DNA from: Wolbachia endosymbiont of Ctenocephalides felis wCfeJ
GTDB taxonomy: Bacteria; Pseudomonadota; Alphaproteobacteria; Rickettsiales; Anaplasmataceae
Length of the DNA stretch: 64,000 nt
Assembly: GCF_012277315.1 (NCBI RefSeq)
Contig: NZ_CP051157.1
Coordinates: forward strand, 1,127,279-1,191,278
Direction of reading: 5' to 3'
The notes under the pieces were generated by a model. That model saw only the letters and a program-made list of their open reading frames with translations, was not told where the DNA came from and made no database searches. Position 1 is the first letter of the stretch. Each line of letters begins with the position of its first letter. Positions 55,658 through 63,346 of the stretch are shown piece after piece. A program made the position numbers and the translations under genes.

Positions 55658-57004
55658 TTATCGTGAAGACAATAAATTCATTGTGCTGAGAGCACTCGCA
55701 AGACGAGACGTTAATTGATTCTCATATTTATCCCAATCTTGTATTGTTCTTCTAGCAACACCTGAGTGCACTGCAGCTTTTGCCACTGCAGGAGAGACTA
55801 TTGAAATTAATCTTGGATCAAATGGAGTAGGTATTATATATTCACGTCCATAGCTCATTTTACGACCGCCATAAGCTACAGACATTTCATCGGGCACTGG
55901 CTCATGTGCAAGCTTTGCTATTGCACCTGCAGCTGCAATTTTCATTTCGTTGTTTATTGTTTTTGCATGCACATCAAGCGCTCCTCTGAATATGTAAGGA
56001 AACCCCATTACGTTATTGACTTGGTTATTGTAATCTGACCTACCAGTTGCGATTATTGCATCTGGCCTTACAGATTTCGCAAACTCAGGCCTTACTTCTG
56101 GATCAGGATTAGCAAGAGCAAAAATAATAGGATCTTTACCCATGCTCTTCAGCATCTCTTCATTTAGCACATTCTTTGCAGATAGCCCGATAAATACGTC
56201 AGCACCTTTTATTGCATCAAGTAAAGAACGTTCTTTCGTGTCAATTGCATATTTTTCCTTCCACTCGTTCATATCCTCTTTTCTGTCTTTGTATATCACT
56301 CCTTTTTTATCACATAGTACTATGTTTTTAGCACCCATGGACTTTAATATCTCTAAACAAGCAATACCGGCTGCTCCAGCTCCATTCATGATGATTTTAA
56401 CATCTTCTAATTTCTTTCTTGCAATATCAAGAGCATTTTCTATACCGGCTGCAACAACTACCGCAGTTCCATGCTGGTCATCGTGAAACACTGGAATATC
56501 CATTAATTCACTTAGACGTTTCTCTATTATGAAACAGTCTGGGGATCTTATATCCTCTAAATTTATTCCCCCCCAACTTGGCCCAAGGTACCTTACTGAA
56601 TTAATGAAACCTTCTATATCTTCTGTACCAACTTCTATATCAACCGCGTCAATGTCAGCAAAACGCTTAAATAAAACAGCTTTGCCTTCCATAACAGGTT
56701 TTGAGGCAAGAGGCCCGATGTTGCCAAGCCCCAACACCGCAGTACCATTTGAAATTACAGCAACGCAGTTACTTTTCGCCGTATAATCATAAACTAAATC
56801 AGGATTTTTAGCTATCTCAAGGCATGGAGCTGCAACTCCAGGGGAATAAGCAAGTGACAAATCATACTGGGTAGATAAGGGCTTTGTTGGCAAGATAGAT
56901 ATTTTACCAGGATTATTGCCCCTATTGTGATACTTAAGTGCTTCTTGTTTTGTAGTACTATCTAAATCATCGTTCATCATTATATCATTATGTCTTGAGC
57001 TCAT
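55658..57004 (-). CDS. maeB: NAD(P)-dependent malic enzyme, short form
   Basis: The enzyme oxidatively decarboxylates malate to pyruvate and links host-derived dicarboxylates to acetyl-CoA supply. From the ATG at 57002-57004 the product is 448 residues. It has LSLAYSPGVAAPCLEIAKNP (catalytic Tyr region), the metal-binding segment with PVFHDDQHGTA, and a Rossmann dinucleotide motif in NGAGAAGIACLEILKSMGA. Only the malic enzyme domain is present; the phosphotransacetylase-like C-terminal domain of the long MaeB form (about 760 residues) is absent. It ends 52 bp after bolA's start region on the same strand. An upstream start at 57073 would add 23 unconserved residues. Confidence 0.93.
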   Translation of the reverse strand: MSSRHNDIMMNDDLDSTTKQEALKYHNRGNNPGKISILPTKPLSTQYDLSLAYSPGVAAPCLEIAKNPDLVYDYTAKSNCVAVISNGTAVLGLGNIGPLASKPVMEGKAVLFKRFADIDAVDIEVGTEDIEGFINSVRYLGPSWGGINLEDIRSPDCFIIEKRLSELMDIPVFHDDQHGTAVVVAAGIENALDIARKKLEDVKIIMNGAGAAGIACLEILKSMGAKNIVLCDKKGVIYKDRKEDMNEWKEKYAIDTKERSLLDAIKGADVFIGLSAKNVLNEEMLKSMGKDPIIFALANPDPEVRPEFAKSVRPDAIIATGRSDYNNQVNNVMGFPYIFRGALDVHAKTINNEMKIAAAGAIAKLAHEPVPDEMSVAYGGRKMSYGREYIIPTPFDPRLISIVSPAVAKAAVHSGVARRTIQDWDKYENQLTSRLASALSTMNLLSSR

Positions 57005-57113
57005 AATTTTTAAGTATATTAAATTTTTATAAATGTTCAATTGCAAACTATTGACTTGTGAATTGCACTTCACTTCTGTATAAGTTTACCATACTGCATT
57101 AAAGTTACACTGC

Positions 57114-57656
57114 ATGTTTAAGAAAAACTTGCCTAATTTACTGACAATTTCTCGTGCGCTTGCAATGCCAGCAATAATGTTAAGTTTTTATATAGAAAAT
57201 AAGTATGCAAACTTGATTACAATATCAATCTTTATATTTGCATGCATTACAGATTTTTTCGATGGTTACCTAGCGCGCGCATGGAAAGTACAATCAAAAT
57301 TTGGCAAGCTATTTGATCCAATTGCTGATAAATTAATAGTGGTCTCAACAATAATCATGTTAGTTTATAAACACAAGATAAATGATTTCACAATAGTACC
57401 ATCAGTCATAATCGTCTGTAGAGAGATATTAGTTTCTGGTTTACGGGAGTTTTTAATAGCTACAAATGTTAGCCTGCCTGTAAGCAAAGCCGGAAAAATC
57501 AAAACATTTTTGCAGATGGTTGCTGTCGTAGCACTAATAATGGGTGATTATGAAACAGCTCAACATGTAGGTGCAATTTGCCTATGGATTGCAGCAATTA
57601 TAACTGTGTGGTCAGGCTATAATTACGTCCTAGCTGGAGTCAAACAAATTGGCTGA
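57114..57656 (+). CDS. pgsA: CDP-diacylglycerol-glycerol-3-phosphate 3-phosphatidyltransferase
   Basis: PgsA makes phosphatidylglycerophosphate, the precursor of phosphatidylglycerol. The 180-residue membrane protein carries the full CDP-alcohol phosphotransferase signature, D47-D50-G51-A54-R55-G64-D68-D72, in DFFDGYLARAWKVQSKFGK followed by LFDPIADK. About five membrane helices and the N-terminal NLPNLLTISRAL opening are typical. It is divergent from maeB. The next gene has its own strong promoter. Confidence 0.95.
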   Translation: MFKKNLPNLLTISRALAMPAIMLSFYIENKYANLITISIFIFACITDFFDGYLARAWKVQSKFGKLFDPIADKLIVVSTIIMLVYKHKINDFTIVPSVIIVCREILVSGLREFLIATNVSLPVSKAGKIKTFLQMVAVVALIMGDYETAQHVGAICLWIAAIITVWSGYNYVLAGVKQIG

Positions 57657-57704
57657 ATTTCTTGAAAAATAATTAATATACAAATGGTTAAGGTTTTAAC
57701 AAAA

Positions 57705-57733
57705 TTGACTAAGTAATTGAAATCCTGTATAAT
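57705..57733 (+). promoter_or_regulatory. Near-consensus sigma70 promoter of the orphan membrane gene
   Basis: TTGACT (57705-57710) and a perfect TATAAT (57728-57733) are separated by exactly 17 bp, and the ATG follows 30 bp later. This is the best promoter match in the window and suggests strong expression of the 326-residue orphan membrane protein. Confidence 0.75.
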
Positions 57734-57762
57734 ATATTAGTTTATAAGTCAATAGGATTGAT

Positions 57763-58743
57763 ATGACATATGAAGTGGGTAATAGCACATTCTACGTAGC
57801 AAGTCCTACAGCAGATGGCTATGAAAAAGTCAATGGTCATGAAGAAAAAGCTAGGAAAGAACTTGAACAGGAGTTATCAATACTAAACAAAAAAGAAGCA
57901 ACAGAAAAAAGGAAGAAGCTCGAACAAGAACTGTTAACGCTAAAAAAAAGAGAGCTATATAGACAATGTGTATCATTGGTCACAATGGCTCCATTTGCAT
58001 TGCTGATGGCTATTGAGCTGGAAAAAGTATGTAGCAATCAGGTATTGCTTGGTGTTATAAGTGGTGCATTAAGTCACACTATATTGCCTTTCACAGTCTT
58101 ATCTCTTATCTGTACACTATATTTAATCTATAATAACAGGAAAATAGCCGAAAAAGAGCGAGAATTGAAAGATCTTGAAGATGGAGAAAAAGCAGAGAAA
58201 AAAGGGCATGATCTTCCTAGTGTAAGCGAGTGTTTGGTCTATATCGAAGCCATAACAACTGCACTCGTTATTGTAGGTATGGCACTAGGTGAAGTATCTT
58301 CTCTTGAAGTGGCAGAAGATGCAATTTTATTCCTTGCCAATGCAATTGCTTTTCTTACAACTCTTTATTCTTATATTGATGAGCATAGAAAAGACAAGAA
58401 AAAGGAAACAGAAAAGCCTAATCTTGATGAGAAATCTCAAGCAAAAACTAGCAATATGTCTATGGCTGGATTAGCACTTGCTGGTGCTTCTGTATTCCTA
58501 ATAAGAAGGATACTGTTAATAGCACTGGCATCTTCGTTAAGTCCTGCTGTAGGACCTACTTTAGGTTTGATAGGCATTGCGCTTTTTATGGTTATACAGG
58601 TACTGACTATATATTCCCATAGCAAGACGCTAAAAGACCCAAAAGTGGAAGAAAAAGGTCCTAGACATATTAACACTGTCCCAAGTGTAGTAAATAATAA
58701 TGGTAGCCTAAACCAAGAAGGACCGTCGTCTTGTTTACAATAA
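57763..58743 (+). CDS. Hypothetical membrane protein with strong promoter
   Basis: I do not recognise this 326-residue protein. A charged coiled-coil N-terminus (residues about 25-65, EEKARKELEQELSILNKKEA) precedes hydrophobic segments at about 68-85, 92-120, 160-180, 185-205, 228-250 and 260-285. A polar C-terminal tail ends QEGPSSCLQ. A second short coiled coil lies between helices (NRKIAEKERELKDLEDGEKA). No transporter signature is present. It shares its general form (helical charged segment plus hydrophobic hairpins) with the orphan proteins at 18009, 39451, 41414 and 50916. A near-consensus promoter lies just upstream. Confidence 0.75.
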   Translation: MTYEVGNSTFYVASPTADGYEKVNGHEEKARKELEQELSILNKKEATEKRKKLEQELLTLKKRELYRQCVSLVTMAPFALLMAIELEKVCSNQVLLGVISGALSHTILPFTVLSLICTLYLIYNNRKIAEKERELKDLEDGEKAEKKGHDLPSVSECLVYIEAITTALVIVGMALGEVSSLEVAEDAILFLANAIAFLTTLYSYIDEHRKDKKKETEKPNLDEKSQAKTSNMSMAGLALAGASVFLIRRILLIALASSLSPAVGPTLGLIGIALFMVIQVLTIYSHSKTLKDPKVEEKGPRHINTVPSVVNNNGSLNQEGPSSCLQ

Positions 58744-58818
58744 CTTTGTGATAATCTCAGAAATTTGTTTATTTAGATGAGATTTGGTCTATACTTTATT
58801 TTGATCAAAAAAAATCTT

Positions 58819-59532
58819 ATGTATAAGACTCTAATCATGTGCTTTACTCTACTGATTTGCTCCTTTACACAATCCTATGCAGGCGATCTTGAAAAGACTG
58901 AAACTGAACTATATGAGGAAGCAGCCAAACTTTTTGATCAAAAAAAATATAAACAAGCCATCAGAGCTGCTCAAAGAATAGAGGAATTGTACCCTTTTTC
59001 TAATTGGGCAATGAAGGCAAAATTGTTGTCTGGTGTTTCCCACTATAACATGGGTAACTACAGCGGTGCTGCTAGTGATATGGATGATTATATACGCATT
59101 TATTCAAGTGGTGAAGATTTACCGTATGTGTATTACTTAAGGGTCCTATCTTATTACATGCAAATCAATAAAGTTCAGCTTGGACAACAAACTGCATATA
59201 AAACTTTAGAGTTGGCCACTGAGTATATTAATCTCTTTCCACAAAATGAACATACAGAGGAGATGAAGGAAAAAGTGAAGCTAATCACAGAGCATATATT
59301 AGCAAAAGAATACTCCATTGGTAGGTTCTATTTAAGGCGCGGTGAGTATTTAGCAGCAATTAAGCGCTTTCGAAATATAATAAGCAACCAAGATTCTAGC
59401 TACTTTTCTGGGTCTGTGAACTATTTAATCACAGCCCATTCAGCTCTTGGTCTTGACTTCGAAGCTGAGCAGTATGAAAGTATATTAGCAGAGAAACTCA
59501 AAAGGAAAGATGAAGTTCTGGGCGAAACCTGA
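58819..59532 (+). CDS. bamD: Outer membrane assembly factor BamD-like TPR protein
   Basis: BamD (ComL) is the essential TPR partner of BamA in outer-membrane protein assembly. From the ATG at 58819 the product is 237 residues. It has an N-terminal export signal (KTLIMCFTLLICSFTQSYAG) and YEEAAKLFDQKKYKQAIRAAQRIEELYPFSNWAMKA, a TPR opening very typical of BamD. RRGEYLAAIKRFRNIISN and ALGLDFEAEQYESIL follow. BamD is normally a lipoprotein, but no proper lipobox cysteine is visible; the only cysteines in the signal follow Met or Ile. The start at 58777 would add 14 residues. yebC follows closely. Confidence 0.88.
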   Translation: MYKTLIMCFTLLICSFTQSYAGDLEKTETELYEEAAKLFDQKKYKQAIRAAQRIEELYPFSNWAMKAKLLSGVSHYNMGNYSGAASDMDDYIRIYSSGEDLPYVYYLRVLSYYMQINKVQLGQQTAYKTLELATEYINLFPQNEHTEEMKEKVKLITEHILAKEYSIGRFYLRRGEYLAAIKRFRNIISNQDSSYFSGSVNYLITAHSALGLDFEAEQYESILAEKLKRKDEVLGET

Positions 59533-59591
59533 AAATTTGCTTTAGCTTTCTCCATGTCTTGGTATATAATCAAGCTTTTAACTATTTGAAT

Positions 59592-60332
59592 ATGGCTGGT
59601 CACTCACAATTTTCAAATATAAAACATCGTAAAGGTGCTCAGGATGCAAAACGCTCTCAAAAATTCACAAAGCTAATTAGAGAAATAACAGTTGCTGCAA
59701 AGCAAGGGCTGCCTGATCCTGAACTCAATCCACGCCTTCGTTCTGCTATATTTGCTGCACGCAAGGAAAATTTACCCAAAGATAAAATAGAGACAGCGAT
59801 AAAAAATGCAACTGGTGGTGTTGCAGGAGAGAATTATGAAGAAATACAATATGAAGGCTATGGACCCTCTGGCACTGCACTCATTGTCCATGCTCTGACA
59901 AATAACCGCAATCGAACTGCTTCTGAAGTGCGTTATATTTTTTCTCGCAGAGGCGGAAATTTAGGAGAAACAGGAAGTGTTAGTTACCTTTTCGATCATG
60001 TAGGCTTAATCGTCTACAAAGCAGAGGGCGTAAATTTTGAAGATCTATTCAATCATGGAATCGAATTAGAAGTATTGAATGTTGAGGAAAATAATAAAGA
60101 AGGATTACATGTTATAACCTGTGAAGTGAAAGATTTCGGCAAAGTGCGTGATGCCTTTTATGCAAAATTTGGAGAGCCAGAACTTGCTCGTCTTTCATGG
60201 CAGCCAAAGGATCTAATTGAAATTAGTGATGAAGAATTAATTGATAAATTATCTAAATTGGTTGAAGAGTTAGAAGATAATGATGATGTCCAGTATGTTG
60301 AGGGTAACTTTGCTTTTGCTGGCACCACTTAA
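59592..60332 (+). CDS. yebC: YebC/PmpR family protein
   Basis: From the ATG at 59592 the 246-residue product has the universal YebC opening MAGHSQFSNIKHRKGAQDAK. It continues with the PDPELNPRLRSAIFAARKENLPKDKIETAIKNA segment and the central YEGYGPSGTALIVHALTNNRNRT. Family members were described as transcription regulators. Recent work gives YebC-type proteins a role in relieving ribosome stalling at proline stretches, similar to mitochondrial TACO1. An upstream in-frame start (59559) would add residues not conserved. The M23 peptidase gene begins 3 bp after its stop. Confidence 0.95.
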   Translation: MAGHSQFSNIKHRKGAQDAKRSQKFTKLIREITVAAKQGLPDPELNPRLRSAIFAARKENLPKDKIETAIKNATGGVAGENYEEIQYEGYGPSGTALIVHALTNNRNRTASEVRYIFSRRGGNLGETGSVSYLFDHVGLIVYKAEGVNFEDLFNHGIELEVLNVEENNKEGLHVITCEVKDFGKVRDAFYAKFGEPELARLSWQPKDLIEISDEELIDKLSKLVEELEDNDDVQYVEGNFAFAGTT

Positions 60333-60335
60333 ATC

Positions 60336-61301
60336 ATGAAATTAATTATATTTATACTACTCTTTACTTTACCATTATATACAACTGGAGCGTCAACAGA
60401 TCCCTCAGAGTTATTCCAGCACGGAATCAGGAAAAAAAAAGACATGGGTCAAGCTGCCTCGATAACAGAAAGCTCAATATGTAATAGAAAGTTGCTATTC
60501 ATATCCAGCAATATAAAATCTTCCTTTTTTGCTACGGGAGTTGAACAAGGTTTAGCTCCAAATACAGTAATGAAGTTAATTGATATATATGAAAGCTTCG
60601 GTACAAACTTTAAAAAAGATATTGTGCCAGAAAGTAAATTGGAGGTTCTTTTTGAGAGGTCGACTAGCGATCAAAAGACCGAAGAAAAGATTTTGTATAC
60701 TTCACTTATAACAAACAAAAAAGCCATCAGCTTATACCACTATAAATCACAAAATGGCAAAGAAGAATATTTTAATAAAGAGGGAATCAGCCTAAGAGGT
60801 AAAGCTTTTGTAAGTCCTTTAAATGGAGATTTTCGCATATCCTCAAAATTTGGCAATAGAAAGCACCCCATTCGCGGCAAAATTGTTTTTCACAAAGGAG
60901 TAGACTATGCAGCTAAATTCGGTGCTCCTATATATGCTGTTGCAGAAGGTGTGATAGAATATATAGGAAATAATGGAGGATACGGTAAATACATAAAAGT
61001 AAAACATAAAAATGGATATTCAACCTGCTATGCACATATAAGTAGATTTAGTAATAATATAAAGTCAGGTTCCAAAGTGAAACAAGGACAAGTCATCGCT
61101 TATGTTGGTAGCACTGGTGTTGCAACAGGACCCCATTTACATTACGAAGTTATATATAATGGTAAGTATATCGATCCACTCACAATAGCGCATAAAAATG
61201 AAATAAGATTGGTTGATTGTGAATTAAAGGAGTTTAAACTATTTGTGAATAAGATAGATAAAATGATCAACAAAGAGGGTTCAGGTGGAAAAGAAGTTTA
61301 A
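60336..61301 (+). CDS. M23 family (LytM-type) metallopeptidase
   Basis: The 321-residue exported protein has a signal peptide (KLIIFILLFTLPLYTTGAS). A middle region resembles the OapA/LysM-like N-domain of envelope M23 proteins (VEQGLAPNTVMKLIDIYESF). The C-terminal LytM domain (about 165-275) contains HPIRGKIVFHKGVDYAA, with the first zinc ligands H and D (HKGVD), and GVATGPHLHYEV with the HxH ligand. All metal ligands are therefore present and the enzyme could cut peptide cross-links. Wolbachia makes lipid II and a minimal peptidoglycan-like structure, so a role in division is plausible. The gene overlaps the next by 17 bp. Confidence 0.93.
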   Translation: MKLIIFILLFTLPLYTTGASTDPSELFQHGIRKKKDMGQAASITESSICNRKLLFISSNIKSSFFATGVEQGLAPNTVMKLIDIYESFGTNFKKDIVPESKLEVLFERSTSDQKTEEKILYTSLITNKKAISLYHYKSQNGKEEYFNKEGISLRGKAFVSPLNGDFRISSKFGNRKHPIRGKIVFHKGVDYAAKFGAPIYAVAEGVIEYIGNNGGYGKYIKVKHKNGYSTCYAHISRFSNNIKSGSKVKQGQVIAYVGSTGVATGPHLHYEVIYNGKYIDPLTIAHKNEIRLVDCELKEFKLFVNKIDKMINKEGSGGKEV

Positions 61302-62223
61302 AGACAACGTAGACAAGAATACGATAGAAGATAGAAACTTAAGTCAAATCCAGCTTTTTCCCGCATTAATACTAGTGGTAATATTAATAGCAGTACCGCT
61401 ATCACTGCTTGTGATGTATGATATTCCAGTTTCAATACACAGCAACCTGCTTTCAATGGATGGTATCACTGCCTTAGTGTTAATAATCCCATTTTTAATC
61501 CTATTCGTGATCTTATTTATAATTTTACCAACAGGGTTTTTCATCAATAATCCTAATGAAGCAAGAGTAATAGAATTTTTTGGTCATTACATTGGAACTT
61601 ATTTTAAATCTGGGATATTTGTTACAATCCCGTTTACAAACAAACATGTTATTTCTCTAAAATTTCAAAACATCAGCACAGAAAAAATTAAAGTGAATGA
61701 TGCAAACGGAAGTCCTATAGAAATCTCAGCAGTGATTGTTTGGAGAGTGAGCAGTCCAGCAAAGGCACATTATAATGTTAATAACTATCATGAGTTTGTT
61801 TCTGTACAAAGCGATTCAGTGATAAGAGAACTAGCAAGCAATTATCCATATGACAGCGAAAGTGACGAGGAATCTTTACGTAAAAATTCCGATAAAATTT
61901 CAGATGAATTGCGATCAATGCTACAACAAAGACTAGATATTGCAGGGATTGAAATTAAGGAAGCCAGAATATCTCATCTAGCATACTCATCTGAGATTGC
62001 GCAAGCAATGTTGAGACGTCAACAAGCACATGCTATCACCTCTGCAAGAAAACACATAGTACAGAACGCCATAAGAATTATCGAGGAAGTAATAGCTCAC
62101 TTTGAAAAGAATAAAAGCGTACAATTAGACGGCAAGCAAAAAGTTCAATTGATCAACAATTTACTGGTTGCCCTGATCTCTGAACAAGATGCACAACCAA
62201 CAATTAGTTTGGATAATAATTAG
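61285..62223 (+). CDS. SPFH/band 7 domain protein
   Basis: This 312-residue protein has two N-terminal membrane helices (residues about 24-46 and 60-84, the latter LVLIIPFLILFVILFIILPTGFF). An SPFH domain (about 85-285) opens INNPNEARVIEFFGHYIGTYFKSGIFVTIPF and includes KVNDANGSPIEISAVIVWRV and GIEIKEARISHLAYSSEIAQAMLRRQQAHA. It resembles the bacterial SPFH proteins sometimes called YbbK/QmcA-like. Family members form ring-shaped membrane microdomains and often control proteases. The start lies inside the M23 peptidase gene (17-bp overlap), which suggests translational coupling and perhaps control of that envelope enzyme. Confidence 0.9.
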   Translation: MEKKFKDNVDKNTIEDRNLSQIQLFPALILVVILIAVPLSLLVMYDIPVSIHSNLLSMDGITALVLIIPFLILFVILFIILPTGFFINNPNEARVIEFFGHYIGTYFKSGIFVTIPFTNKHVISLKFQNISTEKIKVNDANGSPIEISAVIVWRVSSPAKAHYNVNNYHEFVSVQSDSVIRELASNYPYDSESDEESLRKNSDKISDELRSMLQQRLDIAGIEIKEARISHLAYSSEIAQAMLRRQQAHAITSARKHIVQNAIRIIEEVIAHFEKNKSVQLDGKQKVQLINNLLVALISEQDAQPTISLDNN

Positions 62224-62253
62224 CATAAAAGCCTAACAAATTTGTGATATTTC

Positions 62254-62282
62254 TTGACTAGTAGACTAAGCAGTATTACAAT
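62254..62282 (+). promoter_or_regulatory. Promoter of the TPP riboswitch operon
   Basis: TTGACT (62254-62259) and TACAAT (62277-62282) are spaced by 17 bp. Transcription would begin at about 62289, immediately before the riboswitch aptamer. Confidence 0.7.
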
Positions 62283-62290
62283 AAACCATG

Positions 62291-62376
62291 TACGTTAGGG
62301 GTGCTTTAAAAAGCTGAGAGTACATGAGTACAACCCTTTGAACCTGATATTGTTAAAGCAAGCGTAGGAAAATGTA
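62291..62376 (+). promoter_or_regulatory. TPP (thi-box) riboswitch
   Basis: The thi-box consensus is clear: GGGGTGC (62298-62304), GCTGAGAG (about 62313-62320), ACCCTTTGAACCTGAT (about 62333-62348) and GCGTAGGA (62362-62369). The aptamer's P1 stem can pair TACGTT (62291-62296) with AATGTA (62371-62376). This places the Shine-Dalgarno AGGA (62366-62369) and the start codon of the next gene inside or against the closed structure. No intrinsic terminator or expression platform lies between aptamer and gene. Control is therefore probably at translation initiation: when TPP binds, the ribosome site is hidden. Confidence 0.95.
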
Positions 62377-62648
62377 TGAATATAAATATTGAAGAATTCT
62401 TCGGTTTCATTGCACTAATCACGTCTTTAATTGGGTTATTGCCTCAGGTATATAAAGCATATGCCACTAAACTTACCCGCGATGTATCAATGCTAATGTT
62501 AGTAAACTATCTTGTTTGTTCATTATCTTGGATTGGCTATAGTATCTACCAAGGCTCAACTTTTGTGATGTTTAGTAATATTGCTGGATTTGCGATCAGT
62601 GTGATATCAATTGTTCAAAAATGTTACTATGATGCAAAATCTGCATGA
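62376..62648 (+). CDS. PQ-loop/SemiSWEET-like small membrane protein, candidate thiamine transporter
   Basis: The 90-residue protein has three membrane helices (about residues 8-27, 38-58 and 64-84). It carries the PQ motif in the first helix (ITSLIGLLPQVYKAYATK), then TRDVSMLMLVNYLVCSLSWIGYSIYQ and the third helix MFSNIAGFAISVISIVQ. This is the architecture of SemiSWEET proteins, which form dimers and carry sugars or other small solutes. It is the first gene after a TPP riboswitch and overlaps a thiamine pyrophosphokinase gene, so thiamine or a precursor is the most likely substrate. That is inference from context. An ATG at 62372 starts only a six-codon frame, so the ATG at 62376 is chosen. 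Confidence 0.9.
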   Translation: MNINIEEFFGFIALITSLIGLLPQVYKAYATKLTRDVSMLMLVNYLVCSLSWIGYSIYQGSTFVMFSNIAGFAISVISIVQKCYYDAKSA

Positions 62649-63309
62649 AGCATTTCATAACCATATACTACACTGTAGTATACAACAGCAATATCGCTCT
62701 ATTGTGGTACTAAATGGGAAAATACCTGATCTATCGTTTTTCAAACTAGACATACCTATTATTGCTGTAGATGGAGGAGCAAACAGGCTTCTATCAATCG
62801 GCGTAAAACCTGACCTTGTAGTAGGAGATTTGGATAGCGTAAATCCGAATTTACACGCTGGTCTAAGTACAGTACATTTGCCTGATCAAGATTACTGCAA
62901 CTTTTCCAAAGCAATAGATCACTTACAGACAATGAAGTTACTGCCATCAATAATAACGGGTATTACTGGAGGAGCAATTGATCACATATTACAAAATATC
63001 AATATTTTTCTCAGTACGGGCAGTATCTTTTATACACCCGCACCTCCTATAGTAGGATATGTCTTAAAAAAAGGTATTATCCATTTTTCTTTGCCTAAAA
63101 ACACTAAAATATCTTTACTTGGTATACTGAAAGCTCAAGTATCAACTAAAGGATTAAAATGGGAACTGCATCTTGATAAGCTTACCTTTCCAGGAAAGAA
63201 TTCTTGCTTTAATCGAAGTCTAAGCGATAAAGTATCCATAGAAGTACATAGCGGTATATGTTTAGCAATGGTATATTTAGAAGTAGTAGATGATGCAGGA
63301 GCATCTTAA
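62629..63309 (+). CDS. thiN: Thiamine pyrophosphokinase
   Basis: The enzyme transfers pyrophosphate from ATP to thiamine, making the active cofactor TPP. The 226-residue product shows the catalytic domain motifs IIAVDGGANRLL, KPDLVVGDLDSV and LPDQDYCNFSKAIDHL, followed by ITGGAIDHILQNI and a C-terminal TPP-binding beta domain. Possible starts at 62611, 62629 and 62632 all lie inside the SemiSWEET-like gene, so translation is coupled to it and both are under the TPP riboswitch. With no thiamine synthesis genes in sight, this fits salvage of host thiamine. The product feeds TPP enzymes such as SucA at 19.2-21.9 kb. Confidence 0.93.
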   Translation: MMQNLHEAFHNHILHCSIQQQYRSIVVLNGKIPDLSFFKLDIPIIAVDGGANRLLSIGVKPDLVVGDLDSVNPNLHAGLSTVHLPDQDYCNFSKAIDHLQTMKLLPSIITGITGGAIDHILQNINIFLSTGSIFYTPAPPIVGYVLKKGIIHFSLPKNTKISLLGILKAQVSTKGLKWELHLDKLTFPGKNSCFNRSLSDKVSIEVHSGICLAMVYLEVVDDAGAS

Positions 63310-63346
63310 GTTAAGAAGCAAAGGTTAGAAGGGTTAGCTATAATCC

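Noticed and set aside
62372-62392. Alternative ATG four bases before the SemiSWEET-like start
   Set aside because: It opens only a six-codon frame. The next ATG gives a conserved membrane protein and is correctly spaced from AGGA.
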